64,000 nucleotides of DNA from Corynebacterium maris DSM 45190 (GCF_000442645.1 NC_021915.1:868001-932000); one strand, 5' to 3'. Counted from the stretch's first letter, positions 19,475 through 28,481 are shown. Notes: generated by a model from the letters alone, not told the origin. Program-made: numbers and translations.

Positions 19475-20353
19475 ATGAGCACCACCGCCGCCGACTTACT
19501 CGGCCCAGCCGAGATCCGTCAGCTCGCCGACAAGCTCGGCGTGACCCCGACGAAGAAGCTGGGCCAGAACTTCGTCCACGACCCCAACACGGTCCGACGC
19601 ATCATCGCCGCCGCTGACATCAGCAGCGGCGATCACGTCGTCGAGATCGGCCCCGGCCTCGGCTCGTTGACGCTCGGCCTGCTGGACACCGCAGGCGCAG
19701 TCACCGCCGTGGAGATCGACAAACGCCTCGCCGCCGAGCTGCCCGCCACCGCCCAGTGGCGCGCCCCGGCCGTCGCGGACCGGCTGAACGTGGTGACCCA
19801 GGACGCCATGCAGGTCACCGCCGAGGACGTCGCCGCGCCCACCGCCTTGGTGGCCAACCTGCCCTACAACGTCTCCGTCCCGGTGCTGCTGCACTTTTTG
19901 GCGACCTTCCCCACCATCGAGCGCGTGTTGGTGATGGTGCAGGCGGAGGTCGCCGATCGGCTCGCCGCTGAACCAGGCTCCAAAATCTACGGTGTGCCCA
20001 GCGTCAAAGCCAGCTTCTACGGCAAGGTCAAGCGGGCCGGCTCGATCGGCCGCCACGTCTTCTGGCCGGAGCCCAACATCGAGTCCGGGCTGGTGCGCAT
20101 CGACCGCCACCCCGAGGATCAGCGTTCCTGGCCACAGGACGCGCAGACCAGGGAGCAGGTCTTTCCTGTCGTCGACGCCGCGTTCGCGCAGCGCCGCAAA
20201 ACTCTGCGTGCCGCCCTCGGCGGGCACTACGGTTCACCCGCGCAGGCGGAAGAGGCGTTGACGGCGGCCGGCATCGACCCGAAGTTGCGCGGCGAGAAAC
20301 TCGACGTGACGGACTTCGTCCGCCTCGCCGGCGTCGACGTCGCTGAGGAGTGA
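19475..20353 (+). CDS. rsmA: 16S rRNA dimethyladenosine transferase
   Basis: KsgA-type methyltransferase of 292 aa that dimethylates the two adjacent adenosines near the 3' end of 16S rRNA during 30S assembly. N-terminal KKLGQNFVHDPNTVRRII, the SAM loop VEIGPGLGSLTLGLL and the catalytic NLPYN (followed by VSVPVLLH) are all present. The ATG at 19475 has AGGTGG upstream; a GTG 6 bp earlier is also in frame. The stop overlaps the ispE start (GTGA), giving the classical rsmA-ispE order. Confidence 0.95.
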   Translation: MSTTAADLLGPAEIRQLADKLGVTPTKKLGQNFVHDPNTVRRIIAAADISSGDHVVEIGPGLGSLTLGLLDTAGAVTAVEIDKRLAAELPATAQWRAPAVADRLNVVTQDAMQVTAEDVAAPTALVANLPYNVSVPVLLHFLATFPTIERVLVMVQAEVADRLAAEPGSKIYGVPSVKASFYGKVKRAGSIGRHVFWPEPNIESGLVRIDRHPEDQRSWPQDAQTREQVFPVVDAAFAQRRKTLRAALGGHYGSPAQAEEALTAAGIDPKLRGEKLDVTDFVRLAGVDVAEE

Positions 20354-21339
20354 GGCCGGTGACCAACCTTTCCCGAGCCACCGCCCACGGCAAGATCAAC
20401 CTCCACCTGGGCGTGGGCGCCGCCCGCGAGGACGGCTACCACGACCTGGTGACCGTCTTTCAGTCCGTGGACACCCATGACACCGTCACCCTCCTCAAGG
20501 ACGAGTACGACTTCCCGCGTGTCGACGGCAGCGCCGCCGTCAGCCTTGAATGCGTCTCCCACGTTCGTGGGGAGGTTCCCGAAGACCCCGGCAACCTGGC
20601 GTGGCGGGCCTTCGACCTCGTCGTCGACGACTACGCGAACCGGTATGGGACGCGGGAACTGCCGCCGGTGAGCATCCGCATCGACAAGCGCATTCCCGTC
20701 GCCGGCGGGATGGCCGGCGGGTCGGCCGACGCCGCGGCCGCGCTGCTGGCCGCCGACGACTTCCTGGCGCGCACGTACGGCGTCGCCGGGCTGGGGCGAG
20801 GCCGATTGGTGGAACTCGGCGCCTCACTGGGGGCGGACGTGCCGTTCACGCTCGTCGGCGGCACCGCTTTAGGCACCGGGCGCGGCGATCACCTGACCAC
20901 GATGCTCTCCCGGGGGAAGTACCACTGGGCGCTGATCCTGTCGAAGCAGGGGCTGTCGACACCGAAGGTCTTCGGCAAACTGGACGAATTGCGTGGCAAA
21001 CGCCCGGAACTGACCCCCGCGCTGGAGACCCGTGCCGTGGCCGAGGCCCTCATCCAGGGAGATCCTTTCGCGCTGGGGGCGGCGCTGCACAATGACCTGC
21101 AGGCCGCCGCGCTGTCCCTGAAGCCGGATCTGCGGCGGGTGCTCGAGCTGGGCAAGGAGTCGGGGGCGATCGCGGGCCTGGTGTCCGGGTCTGGCCCGAC
21201 CTGCGCTTTCCTGTGCGAGGACGCCGCCACCGTCGACCAGCTGATCGTGCGACTGTCCCTGGAACTCCCAGGCACCTCCGGGCTGCGGGTCTCCGGGCCG
21301 GCGGAGGGCGCGTACCTGGGTTCGCCCGCCGGGAGGTAG
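20350..21339 (+). CDS. ispE: 4-diphosphocytidyl-2-C-methyl-D-erythritol kinase
   Basis: GHMP kinase of 329 aa in the non-mevalonate isoprenoid pathway; it phosphorylates CDP-methylerythritol. The ATP loop PVAGGMAGGSADAAAALLAA (about 117-136) and the N-terminal AHGKINLHLGVG are diagnostic, and a C-terminal SGSGPTCAFLC matches the family. The GTG at 20350 overlaps the rsmA stop by 4 bp; GTG 20359 is an alternative. Coupled translation with rsmA is likely. Confidence 0.95.
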   Translation: MRPVTNLSRATAHGKINLHLGVGAAREDGYHDLVTVFQSVDTHDTVTLLKDEYDFPRVDGSAAVSLECVSHVRGEVPEDPGNLAWRAFDLVVDDYANRYGTRELPPVSIRIDKRIPVAGGMAGGSADAAAALLAADDFLARTYGVAGLGRGRLVELGASLGADVPFTLVGGTALGTGRGDHLTTMLSRGKYHWALILSKQGLSTPKVFGKLDELRGKRPELTPALETRAVAEALIQGDPFALGAALHNDLQAAALSLKPDLRRVLELGKESGAIAGLVSGSGPTCAFLCEDAATVDQLIVRLSLELPGTSGLRVSGPAEGAYLGSPAGR

Positions 21340-21389
21340 GGGAGCGGGCTGGGGCTCGAGCAGAGGACTCGCCTAGACTGAGTCCCATC

Positions 21390-23201
21390 ATGGCGAACCT
21401 GATCAATCTGGAGAATGTCTCCAAATCCTACGGCCTCAAGACCCTGCTCGACTCGGTGAGCCTCGGCGTGCAAACCGGCGACCGCATCGGCGTCGTCGGA
21501 CTCAACGGCGGCGGCAAAACCACCCTCCTCGAGGTGCTCACCGGCGTCGAGGAGCCGGACTCCGGCCGCGTCTCCCACACCTCCGATGTGCGGATGGCGG
21601 TGGTCACCCAGCGCGCCGAACTCGACCCTGAGCTGACCATCGGCGAAGTCGTCGTCGAGCCGCTCGGCCTGCAGACCTTCGAATGGGCCTCCAGCGCACG
21701 GGTGCGCGAAGTCTTGGGCGGCATCGGCATCATGGAGCTGGGGCTCGACGCGAAGGTCGGCGGGCTGTCCGGCGGTGAGCGCCGCCGCGTCAACCTCGCC
21801 GCGGCGCTCGTGCAGGACTTGGACCTGATCGTCCTCGACGAGCCGACCAACCACCTCGACGTGGAGGGCGTGCAGTGGCTGGCAGAACACCTGCTCTCGC
21901 GCAAACTCGCCATCGTCGTGGTCACCCACGACCGCTGGTTCCTGGACACCGTGGCCAATATGACCTGGGAGGTCCACGACGGGCGGGTCGACGCCTACGA
22001 AGGCGGCTACAACGACTGGACCTTCGCGCGCGCCGAGCGTTCCCGTCAGGCCGACGCCATCGAGCAGCGCCGCCAGAACCTGGCCCGCAAGGAGCTGGCC
22101 TGGCTGCGCCGCGGGGCCCCGGCGCGCACCTCCAAGCCGCGGTACCGCATCGAGGCGGCGGAGGCGCTCATTGCGGACGTGCCCGCCCCGCGCGACAAGG
22201 TCGAGCTGATGTCGTTTTCCAAGTCGCGCCAGGGCCGGGTCGTCGTGGAGCTGGAGGACGCGCGCATCGAAGCCCCCGACGGCCGTCCGCTCGTGGATCG
22301 GTTGACCTGGCGGCTGGCGCCGGGGGAGCGCATCGGCCTGGTGGGCGTCAACGGCTCGGGCAAGACGACGCTGCTGCGGGCCCTGGCCGGCGATCACCCG
22401 CTGGCCGCGGGCAAGCGCATCGAGGGCCAGACCGTGCGCATCGGATGGTTGCGCCAGGAACTCGATGATCTGGATCCGGACCGCCGGCTCATTGACGCGG
22501 TGGAGGACGTCGCCACGTACGTCACCATCGGGGAGCGGGAGGTCTCTGCCTCGCAGTTGGCTGAGCGGCTCGGGTTCAGCCCGAAGCGGCAGCGCACTTT
22601 CATCCGGGACCTCTCCGGCGGTGAGCGCCGCCGCCTGCAGCTGACCCGCGTGTTGATGGGCGAGCCGAATATGTTGCTGCTGGACGAGCCGACCAACGAT
22701 CTGGACATCGACACGCTGCAGGAGCTGGAGTCGCTGCTGGATTCCTGGCCGGGCACCTTGGTAGTGATTTCGCACGACCGTTACCTCATCGAGCGCATCG
22801 TCGACAACACCTACGCGTTATTCGGTGACGGGCAGTTGACGAACCTGCCGGGCGGCATCGAGGAGTACCTCGAGCGTCGCAAAGCGATGGCGGCCGCGGA
22901 GGGTGGCGGGGTCATTGACCTGGGCGACAAATCCGCCCCGGCGGCGTCGGCGGAGGAAAAGCGACTTAGCTCCCAGGAGGAGCGTGAGCTGCGCAAGCAG
23001 ATGAACGCCGTGGAGCGCAAGATGGCCAAACTCGACGAGCGCATCGCCACCTTCGAGCAGGAGATGGCGGTGCTCTCCGGGGCGGAGGATCCGGACCTGG
23101 GCAAGCTCGCGGACGTGGACAAGGGGCTGCGGGAGGCACGGGAGGACCACGAGGGCCTGGAGATGGAGTGGCTGGAGCTCGGGGAGCAGCTCGAAGGCTA
23201 A
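21390..23201 (+). CDS. ABC-F family ATPase (Uup-like)
   Basis: 603-aa protein with two ABC ATPase domains and no membrane segments. Walker A motifs are GLNGGGKTT (about 40) and GVNGSGKTT (about 320), signatures are LSGGERRRV (about 128) and LSGGERRRLQ (about 409), and each has a Walker B of the LDEPTNHLD/LDEPTNDLD type. A charged coiled coil (about 523-597) ends the protein, as in Uup. ABC-F proteins act on ribosomes or at DNA junctions. It completes the rsmA-ispE-ABC-F cluster and has its own ATG 50 bp after ispE. Confidence 0.93.
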   Translation: MANLINLENVSKSYGLKTLLDSVSLGVQTGDRIGVVGLNGGGKTTLLEVLTGVEEPDSGRVSHTSDVRMAVVTQRAELDPELTIGEVVVEPLGLQTFEWASSARVREVLGGIGIMELGLDAKVGGLSGGERRRVNLAAALVQDLDLIVLDEPTNHLDVEGVQWLAEHLLSRKLAIVVVTHDRWFLDTVANMTWEVHDGRVDAYEGGYNDWTFARAERSRQADAIEQRRQNLARKELAWLRRGAPARTSKPRYRIEAAEALIADVPAPRDKVELMSFSKSRQGRVVVELEDARIEAPDGRPLVDRLTWRLAPGERIGLVGVNGSGKTTLLRALAGDHPLAAGKRIEGQTVRIGWLRQELDDLDPDRRLIDAVEDVATYVTIGEREVSASQLAERLGFSPKRQRTFIRDLSGGERRRLQLTRVLMGEPNMLLLDEPTNDLDIDTLQELESLLDSWPGTLVVISHDRYLIERIVDNTYALFGDGQLTNLPGGIEEYLERRKAMAAAEGGGVIDLGDKSAPAASAEEKRLSSQEERELRKQMNAVERKMAKLDERIATFEQEMAVLSGAEDPDLGKLADVDKGLREAREDHEGLEMEWLELGEQLEG

Positions 23202-23292
23202 GGACGTCGGGCGCGGTAACGTAACCCACTCGTTATGGAATCGTGTCTTGTCGCTGTGCCTTTCCGCTGCGTAGCGGTGGCAAAGTGGAGGT

Positions 23293-23808
23293 ATGTCGAT
23301 CACAGCACGAGTTTCCGCGTTCCTCACCGCCGCCGCCCTCGCCGTCACGGCGACTTTCGCCGTCCCCGCCGGTGCGCAGACTCTGCCCGACGCGCCGGTG
23401 CAGGCGGAGGCCGGCATCCAGCAGGCTCCGGCTCCGGTGGAGGCTGAGCCGCAGCAGGACGTTCCGGCGTTCACCGCTGAGGGCGTGGAGGGGCGTCTGC
23501 TGGCCGCTACCGGCCAGAACCTCACCGGCATGGGTCACTACGCTGACCCGGTGGCATGGGAGATCGCCGCGCAGTGGGCGGGCGAGGCCATGACCGGCCA
23601 GGTCGAGTTCTTGGGCGGGGTCGGCCGCGGCAACACCCACCTGGACACCGGCGACGGCAACATTTACCGTCTGACCGTCGAGGAGGCCGAGGCGCGCATC
23701 GGCTGGCTGGATCAGCCGGTCACCGAGTCCGCCAACGGCACCGGATTCGGCGTGGCGTCGGCGCGCGTCGACGACACCGTCTACTTGGTGGAGTACTTCC
23801 TCTACTAG
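23293..23808 (+). CDS. Secreted protein of unknown function
   Basis: 171 aa with a clear Sec signal peptide (hydrophobic core about residues 8-24, probable cleavage after AVPAGA). The next stretch is Pro/Gln/Glu-rich, and a compact domain of about 100 residues follows (LTGMGHYADPVAWEIAAQWA to VDDTVYLVEYFLY). It has no cysteines. The spacing of short motifs in the C-terminal part is reminiscent of CAP/SCP-like secreted folds, but I would not assign it. The ATG directly follows GGAGGT, so a leaderless start or another start is possible. Confidence 0.7.
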   Translation: MSITARVSAFLTAAALAVTATFAVPAGAQTLPDAPVQAEAGIQQAPAPVEAEPQQDVPAFTAEGVEGRLLAATGQNLTGMGHYADPVAWEIAAQWAGEAMTGQVEFLGGVGRGNTHLDTGDGNIYRLTVEEAEARIGWLDQPVTESANGTGFGVASARVDDTVYLVEYFLY

Positions 23809-23842
23809 GCGCGCGGCGGCGGAGATCGCTAGGATAGGTGAC

Positions 23843-24169
23843 ATGATTCTCATCAACGTCAAGTTCCGTCCCCGCGATGAATACGTCGACAACTTCATGG
23901 AGAAGGTCGCTGACTTCACCGCGGCTTCCCGCGCCGAGGAAGGCAACATCTTCTTCGACTGGTACCGCTCCACCGAGGATCCGGGCCTCTACATCCTCAT
24001 CGAGGCTTTCCACGACGACGCCGCCGAGGCGCACGTGCAGTCCCAGCATTTTAAGGATTCCCAGGAGCTTTTCCCGACGCTGCTGAAGGAAACCCCCGAG
24101 ATCATCAACACGCTCATCCCCGGCAAGACCGAATGGGACGAGATGGCGGAGTTCACGGTCGAGAAGTAG
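23843..24169 (+). CDS. Antibiotic biosynthesis monooxygenase (ABM) domain protein
   Basis: 108-aa single-domain ferredoxin-like fold, with MILINVKFRPRDEYVDNF at the start and GNIFFDWYRSTEDPGLYILI followed by QSQHFKDSQ, the usual YgiN/ABM pattern. Relatives are quinol or heme-type monooxygenases without cofactors; substrate unknown. The last 17 bases overlap the end of the opposite-strand AbiEi-like gene, so the two transcripts are convergent. Confidence 0.82.
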   Translation: MILINVKFRPRDEYVDNFMEKVADFTAASRAEEGNIFFDWYRSTEDPGLYILIEAFHDDAAEAHVQSQHFKDSQELFPTLLKETPEIINTLIPGKTEWDEMAEFTVEK

Positions 24170-25103
24170 CCCGCACCACCCACGGCACAAGCTCATTCGC
24201 CGTGATCTCCCGTGGCGAAACGCGGAGAACGAGATAACCCAGATTATGGAGTCTCTTCTCTCGTTTACGCTCATCAACTACGACGGCATTCGGATCATCT
24301 CCGAACGTGCCGTCGTATTTGCTTTCCCCGTCCCCCTCCACCACCACCCGGTCGTTGACCAGAAGGTCCACCCGGGCGACGGTGCGGTGGAGCCCATGCG
24401 TGGAGCGGAAAGTGTCCTCGAGATCAATCTGCCGTTGCAGCTGCACGGACCGGATCTGCGGATGCCGTCTCTGCGCCGCGAGCAACTGGGCGCGGGCCAA
24501 GGACTCATAAGGCGACTCCGACAACGGGGACGCGTGAGAGAGGGCGGCGCGAGCGAAGGCGATGCCTTTGAGTGGGCCCAGTCCCTCGAGATAGCGGGCC
24601 AGCCGCTGAGCGTCTTGTCCCGGCATGGCGGTTCGACGCAACAGGCTGTCGAACACGACCAGGCCCTCCTCCCACCCGTGATAACGGGCAACGTCTGCGG
24701 CTGATCGTGCCAGGGACGTGACGGGGACGCCGTGAACCCGAGCGGTGTCTTCTGCGCGAAGCCGGAGACGGCGGTAGATGACGCCAGGTGGTGGTGAGGG
24801 CCGAGAGTGGCCGGACAATAAGGTCATTTCGACGGGTTCACGTGGGCGCCCGATGACCCAGAGACCGTGCAGCCGGGCAGCTGAGCGACTGATCACGAGA
24901 GAGCGGGTGGCGCTTAACCCGGCCGTCGCTGCTCGGAGCGTGTTCTGGTGGAACCACGGGAGACGTCGATAAATCTCGGTGGCGATGACGTGATTGGGAG
25001 ACAGCTTGCTCATCGTCCCCTCCGCCACCTGCTGCCAAACGGGGTCAGTGAGATAGGTGGCGCGGAGATCGCGGGTGTCGGTGAGAAGGGCGGCGAGATC
25101 CAT
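24153..25103 (-). CDS. AbiEi-like / Vsr-fold (DUF559-type) protein
   Basis: 316 aa from ATG 25103 (MDLAALLTDTRDLR). The N-terminal half resembles AbiEi antitoxin-type domains (LVISRSAARLHGLWVIGRP). The C-terminal part has a PD-(D/E)XK/Vsr-like pattern: VDLLVNDRVVVEGDGESKYD, then DERKREKRLHNLGYLVLRVS. Such proteins are widespread, usually solitary, in actinobacteria, and their role (defence, repair) is unproven. No toxin gene is next to it. An in-frame ATG at 25157 would add 18 residues and place a run of nine C bases inside the gene. It overlaps the ABM gene end. Confidence 0.72.
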   Translation of the reverse strand: MDLAALLTDTRDLRATYLTDPVWQQVAEGTMSKLSPNHVIATEIYRRLPWFHQNTLRAATAGLSATRSLVISRSAARLHGLWVIGRPREPVEMTLLSGHSRPSPPPGVIYRRLRLRAEDTARVHGVPVTSLARSAADVARYHGWEEGLVVFDSLLRRTAMPGQDAQRLARYLEGLGPLKGIAFARAALSHASPLSESPYESLARAQLLAAQRRHPQIRSVQLQRQIDLEDTFRSTHGLHRTVARVDLLVNDRVVVEGDGESKYDGTFGDDPNAVVVDERKREKRLHNLGYLVLRVSPREITANELVPWVVRATSRP

Positions 25104-25132
25104 GCCTCCAGCACAGCATTGTGCGGACTGGC

Positions 25133-25141
25133 GGGGGGGGG
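25133..25141. repeat. Homopolymer tract of nine G (C on the minus strand)
   Basis: Nine consecutive G, 30 bp upstream of the AbiEi-like start codon, or within its coding frame if the ATG at 25157 is used (encoding a Ser-Pro-Pro-Arg segment). Tracts of this length are prone to slipped-strand changes. Confidence 0.6.
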
Positions 25142-25198
25142 AGGGCGAGGAGGCCATCTGTGGATAAGTCGCGGTTGCGGCGGTGCCTGTGAGTGCTT

Positions 25199-25425
25199 GC
25201 GGAATACCGGTTGGTGAAAATCCGGGCCACCGTGTAGCTCGATGCATGACCTGTCGCGGATGTTCACCAATCAGAATTCACCGTGTGTGGGTGGGAGTGC
25301 CGGGAGGAGAGCCGGCGGGCATTCCGCCTCAGCGGGTAGAAGGTGAAAAATAGGTGATGAAAGACCGGGAAAAAGGCGGGCGGAGCGTACCTGGCGCCGT
25401 GGATTTTCATCATCCAGAATTCACC
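25199..25425. repeat. Four 25-bp imperfect repeats in alternating orientation
   Basis: Units at 25199-25223 (+), 25258-25282 (-), 25342-25366 (+) and 25401-25425 (-). The units read roughly GGTGAA-N9-TGRTGAAMATCC; pairwise identity counted by eye is 18-21 of 25. Units 1/2 and 3/4 form two inverted pairs with 34-bp spacers, and the pairs are offset by about 140 bp, so the block looks like a diverged tandem copy of one hairpin unit. It fills most of the 342-bp gap between the AbiEi-like start and the HAD gene end. The rest of the gap holds the G tract and GC-rich DNA with no gene I can support. Confidence 0.6.
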
Positions 25426-25439
25426 ACGTAGCCAGGTAC
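25387..25439 (-). terminator. Long inverted repeat just after the HAD gene
   Basis: Arms 25387-25402 and 25424-25439 match at 14 of 16 positions (starting GTACCTGGC) around a 21-base AT-richer loop, which contains most of repeat unit 4. It lies 7 bp beyond the HAD stop codon and probably ends that transcript, though no T run follows. Confidence 0.5.
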
Positions 25440-25445
25440 GGCCCG

Positions 25446-26240
25446 TCACCCCAGCCCGAAGTGTTCCTTGAGCACCGTGACCACGCCGTGGTCGACGTTG
25501 GACGGGGCGATGTGATCGGCGATCGCCTTCAACTCCGGGTGAGCGTTGTCCATCGCCCACGCGGTGCCGGCGGCCTGCAGCAAGGCGTAATCGTTGAGGT
25601 AGTCGCCGAAAGCGACGGTTTCTGAGTGGGCGATTCCCAACGCGTCCGCCAACGCCCGCAGCGCCACGCCCTTGTCGGCTTCCGGGTGCATGACGTCGAC
25701 CCAGTTCGCCCCGGAGACGACGACGTTCGCGTCGGGGGCGGCGGCGTCGACCACCGGGAACACCTCGGCCTCGGCGTCGCCGGGCGTGTAGACGGCGACT
25801 TTGACCACGTCGTCGGTGACGACGTCGTGCAGATCGGACGTCTCGACGGTGGAGTGGTAGTACTTGTCGATCTCCGAGAGCATCGGGGCGGGTAGGCCGG
25901 CGGGGATATAGGCGGCGTCGGGGCGGCAGACGACCACGACGAAGTCCTCGGCGGCGTCGATGATCGCGTGCACCGGATCCGCGGGCAGGGCGGTGGTGGA
26001 GACGATCTCGCCCTGATACGACACGACGGTGCCGTTCTCGGCGATATAGGCCTCCGGCACGGCGTCGGAGAAATCTCCGAATATGTCTTGCAGGGTGCGC
26101 AGTTGGCGTCCGCTGGCCGGGGCGATGACCACGTCGGTGTCCTCGGCGTAGGCCATGACGTCGCGGAAGGCGGCGGGGATGGCGCCGTGGGCGTCGAGAA
26201 GCGTGCCGTCCATGTCTACGGCGATGATCCGGTACGACAC
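25446..26240 (-). CDS. Cof-type HAD-IIB sugar phosphatase
   Basis: 264-aa haloacid dehalogenase hydrolase. Motif I is IIAVDMDGTLLDAHG (about residues 5-19) with the nucleophile Asp, motif II is IAPASGRQ, and motif IV is AFGDYLNDYALLQAAG with the Mg ligands. The type II cap sits between. Cof-like enzymes dephosphorylate sugar phosphates or flavin/pyridoxal intermediates; substrate open. It starts at a GTG (26240) and is divergent from the crotonase-like gene, with a 47-bp shared promoter region. Confidence 0.88.
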   Translation of the reverse strand: MSYRIIAVDMDGTLLDAHGAIPAAFRDVMAYAEDTDVVIAPASGRQLRTLQDIFGDFSDAVPEAYIAENGTVVSYQGEIVSTTALPADPVHAIIDAAEDFVVVVCRPDAAYIPAGLPAPMLSEIDKYYHSTVETSDLHDVVTDDVVKVAVYTPGDAEAEVFPVVDAAAPDANVVVSGANWVDVMHPEADKGVALRALADALGIAHSETVAFGDYLNDYALLQAAGTAWAMDNAHPELKAIADHIAPSNVDHGVVTVLKEHFGLG

Positions 26241-26287
26241 CGAAACTTATCCTCCTTGGTTGGCGCTGCGCTGGCACACTGGGCGCC

Positions 26288-27262
26288 ATGAATGAGCAAG
26301 CAGCAGTGATCACGTCCATCAGCAACACTACGGGAGTCATCCGGCTGAACCGGCCGCGGGCGATCAACGCCTTAACGCCGGAGATGGTCGAGGCCGTGGC
26401 GCAGTCACTGCGCGAGTGGCGTGACGACGTCGCCATCACCCAGGTGCTGGTGTTGTCCAACTCGGAGAAGGGGTTCTGCTCGGGCGGCGACGTCCGCTGG
26501 GCCCGCGAACAGGTTCTGGCCGGGAAAGCGGCGAAGGCGGACGAGTTCTTCGCCGTGGAGTACGCCATGAACCGGGAGATCGCGGAGTTCCCGAAACCCT
26601 ATGTGTCTCTCATCGACGGGGTGGTGATGGGCGGCGGTCTGGGCATATCGGCCCACGGCAGTCACCGGGTGATCACCCCGGCGGCGTTCGCCTCCATGCC
26701 CGAGACGGCCATCGGGTATGTCACCGACGTCGGCATGTCGCAGGTCTTTCAGACGCTGCGCTTCGGCCCGGCGACGGGGCGCTTCCTGGCCCTGACCGGA
26801 TACCGGCTCACCGCCGCCGACATGCTGGCCTCGGGCCTGGCGACCCACCACGTGGACGCCGCCGACGGGGTGGCGGAGGCGATCGTGGAGAAGGGCGTCG
26901 ACCAGGTGTTGGCTGAGCTGGCCACGCAACCGGAGGAGCAATCGCGGCTGGCTGAACTGATCAATGACATCGACGCCACCTTCGGCCACGACACCTGGGC
27001 GGAGATCGACCGGGCGCTGAAGAGCCACGACAACGCGGAGTTCGTCTCTCTGGTCCGCGAGTTGACCGCGGGCGCCAGCCCCACGTCCCTGGCCCGATCC
27101 ACTGAACTGATGGCCGCCAACCTGGAGGTCGACCTCGCGCAGGCCCTGGACAACGAACGGGTCATGGGGGAGAAGATGCGCCGCCACCCCGACTTCGTGG
27201 AAGGCGTGCGCGCGGTGCTGGTGGACAAGACCCGCGACGCGGAGTTTACTACGGCACCGTGA
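26288..27262 (+). CDS. 3-hydroxyisobutyryl-CoA hydrolase-like crotonase
   Basis: 324-aa crotonase-fold protein. The oxyanion-hole segments are GFCSGGDVRW (about 61-70) and LIDGVVMGGGLGISAHGSHR (about 106-125), followed by ASMPETAIGYVTDVGMSQ, where the Glu is the HIBCH-type catalytic residue. The length and the second-half helices fit 3-hydroxyisobutyryl-CoA hydrolase of valine degradation rather than enoyl-CoA hydratase (about 260 aa). No other valine genes are adjacent. Its end overlaps the convergent 410-aa gene by 14 bp. Confidence 0.85.
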   Translation: MNEQAAVITSISNTTGVIRLNRPRAINALTPEMVEAVAQSLREWRDDVAITQVLVLSNSEKGFCSGGDVRWAREQVLAGKAAKADEFFAVEYAMNREIAEFPKPYVSLIDGVVMGGGLGISAHGSHRVITPAAFASMPETAIGYVTDVGMSQVFQTLRFGPATGRFLALTGYRLTAADMLASGLATHHVDAADGVAEAIVEKGVDQVLAELATQPEEQSRLAELINDIDATFGHDTWAEIDRALKSHDNAEFVSLVRELTAGASPTSLARSTELMAANLEVDLAQALDNERVMGEKMRRHPDFVEGVRAVLVDKTRDAEFTTAP

Positions 27263-28481
27263 CGTCGTTGCCGGTGTCGGGCATCTGCAGGTGCACGACG
27301 CCGTCGGCTACCCGGTGCGGCAGACGCCGGAACCGGGCGTAGGACACCGCCGCCCGCTCTTGGTCGACCCGGCGCCCCGCCTCCGTGCGCAGCGTAGCCC
27401 GCACCGCGGCTTCCGTGGCGCCCGGCAGCCGCAGGGCCGGGGCGTCGAGGAGGAACACGCCCGTGACCGTCGGCGTCAGCGGGGCGGTGAGATGCGCCCA
27501 CAGGCCGGCGACGGGTTTGGCCGCCTCCACCAGAGCGTCCGCCCGCGCCAGCTCGAGCGTGGTGCGCGGCCGCACGAACGCCGGGATCGCGTTGTCCCCG
27601 CCGAACCGACGCACCCGCGCAGACACCGAGGCAGGGCCCGCGGCCGGGGTGCCGGCCAGCTGCGGATCCGCCCACGCCCACACCCACTCCTCGTCGACGA
27701 TCACCCCCAGGATCTCACTGCGCACCTCGAGGCCGGCGCCGTGCGAACCGGACAACCGGCCGAACCCGGTACGCAGGTCCGGCTGCAGCTGAGCCTGCGG
27801 GAACATGCCGCTGAGCAGGAGTTGATGCTCCTCGGAGGTGTAGACGGCATCGGCGCGCACCTCCGCCAGGCTCGCCCCGCCACGGATGTCCACCACCCGG
27901 CCGTCGACGATCTCCACGGCCACGCCGTCGCTGTACTCCACGCCGAAGGAGGTGCGCTCGATCCCCAGTCCGCGGGCCGCCGCGAAACCGATGAGGGCAC
28001 GTTCCGCATCGAGCGCCTCATCCAGGGCGGCCACCCCGTTGAGCACAGCGGTGCGGGTGTCGGAGGTGCTGGCCGGCACGTCCACCGCCACGACGGACGT
28101 CGATCCGTCGGAATGCGGGGCGAGCAGCACGGGGACGTTGCCCAGCAGGGTGCGCGCCGCCCGCAGCAGGTCATCGGCCGCCGGCCAGGCGCCGCTCAGT
28201 TCCGGGACGGGGAAGTCGGCGCCGCGCCGGGTCAGCCAGGTCCAGCGCCCGGCGCGGATGACGGCGACCCGCACCCCGCGCAGGGGCACGGAGCCGGAGC
28301 GGCTGAAATGCGCGCGGACGTCCACGAGCGCGTCTTCGGCCGGGTCCGTCGGCTGGGGGCCGGAGTATTCGACGCCGGTGACCGTGCCGGAGGCTCCCGC
28401 CAGGACGGCGTCCAGGTCCGCCTGAGCGACGGCGCCGTCGGCGATGACGTCCGCGACAGTGGCGGGAGGGGGCAGGTCCAT
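27249..28481 (-). CDS. Conserved hypothetical protein (two-part, DUF6882-like segment)
   Basis: 410-aa soluble protein with no signal peptide. Residues about 50-240 form an alpha/beta part (VAVIRAGRWTWLTRRGAD, then SVVAVDVPASTSDTR). A second part includes SEILGVIVDEEWVWAWADP, whose Trp/Ala pattern recalls DUF6882 proteins. The internal similarity TWLTRRGADF versus WVWAWADPQL suggests two related modules. I do not recognise a function. The ATG is at 28481. It is convergent with the crotonase gene and divergent from gapB. Confidence 0.65.
   Translation of the reverse strand: MDLPPPATVADVIADGAVAQADLDAVLAGASGTVTGVEYSGPQPTDPAEDALVDVRAHFSRSGSVPLRGVRVAVIRAGRWTWLTRRGADFPVPELSGAWPAADDLLRAARTLLGNVPVLLAPHSDGSTSVVAVDVPASTSDTRTAVLNGVAALDEALDAERALIGFAAARGLGIERTSFGVEYSDGVAVEIVDGRVVDIRGGASLAEVRADAVYTSEEHQLLLSGMFPQAQLQPDLRTGFGRLSGSHGAGLEVRSEILGVIVDEEWVWAWADPQLAGTPAAGPASVSARVRRFGGDNAIPAFVRPRTTLELARADALVEAAKPVAGLWAHLTAPLTPTVTGVFLLDAPALRLPGATEAAVRATLRTEAGRRVDQERAAVSYARFRRLPHRVADGVVHLQMPDTGNDVTVP

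Noticed and set aside
24153..25247. AbiE toxin-antitoxin pair
   Set aside because: No nucleotidyltransferase toxin adjoins the gene; the flanks are an ABM protein and a HAD phosphatase.
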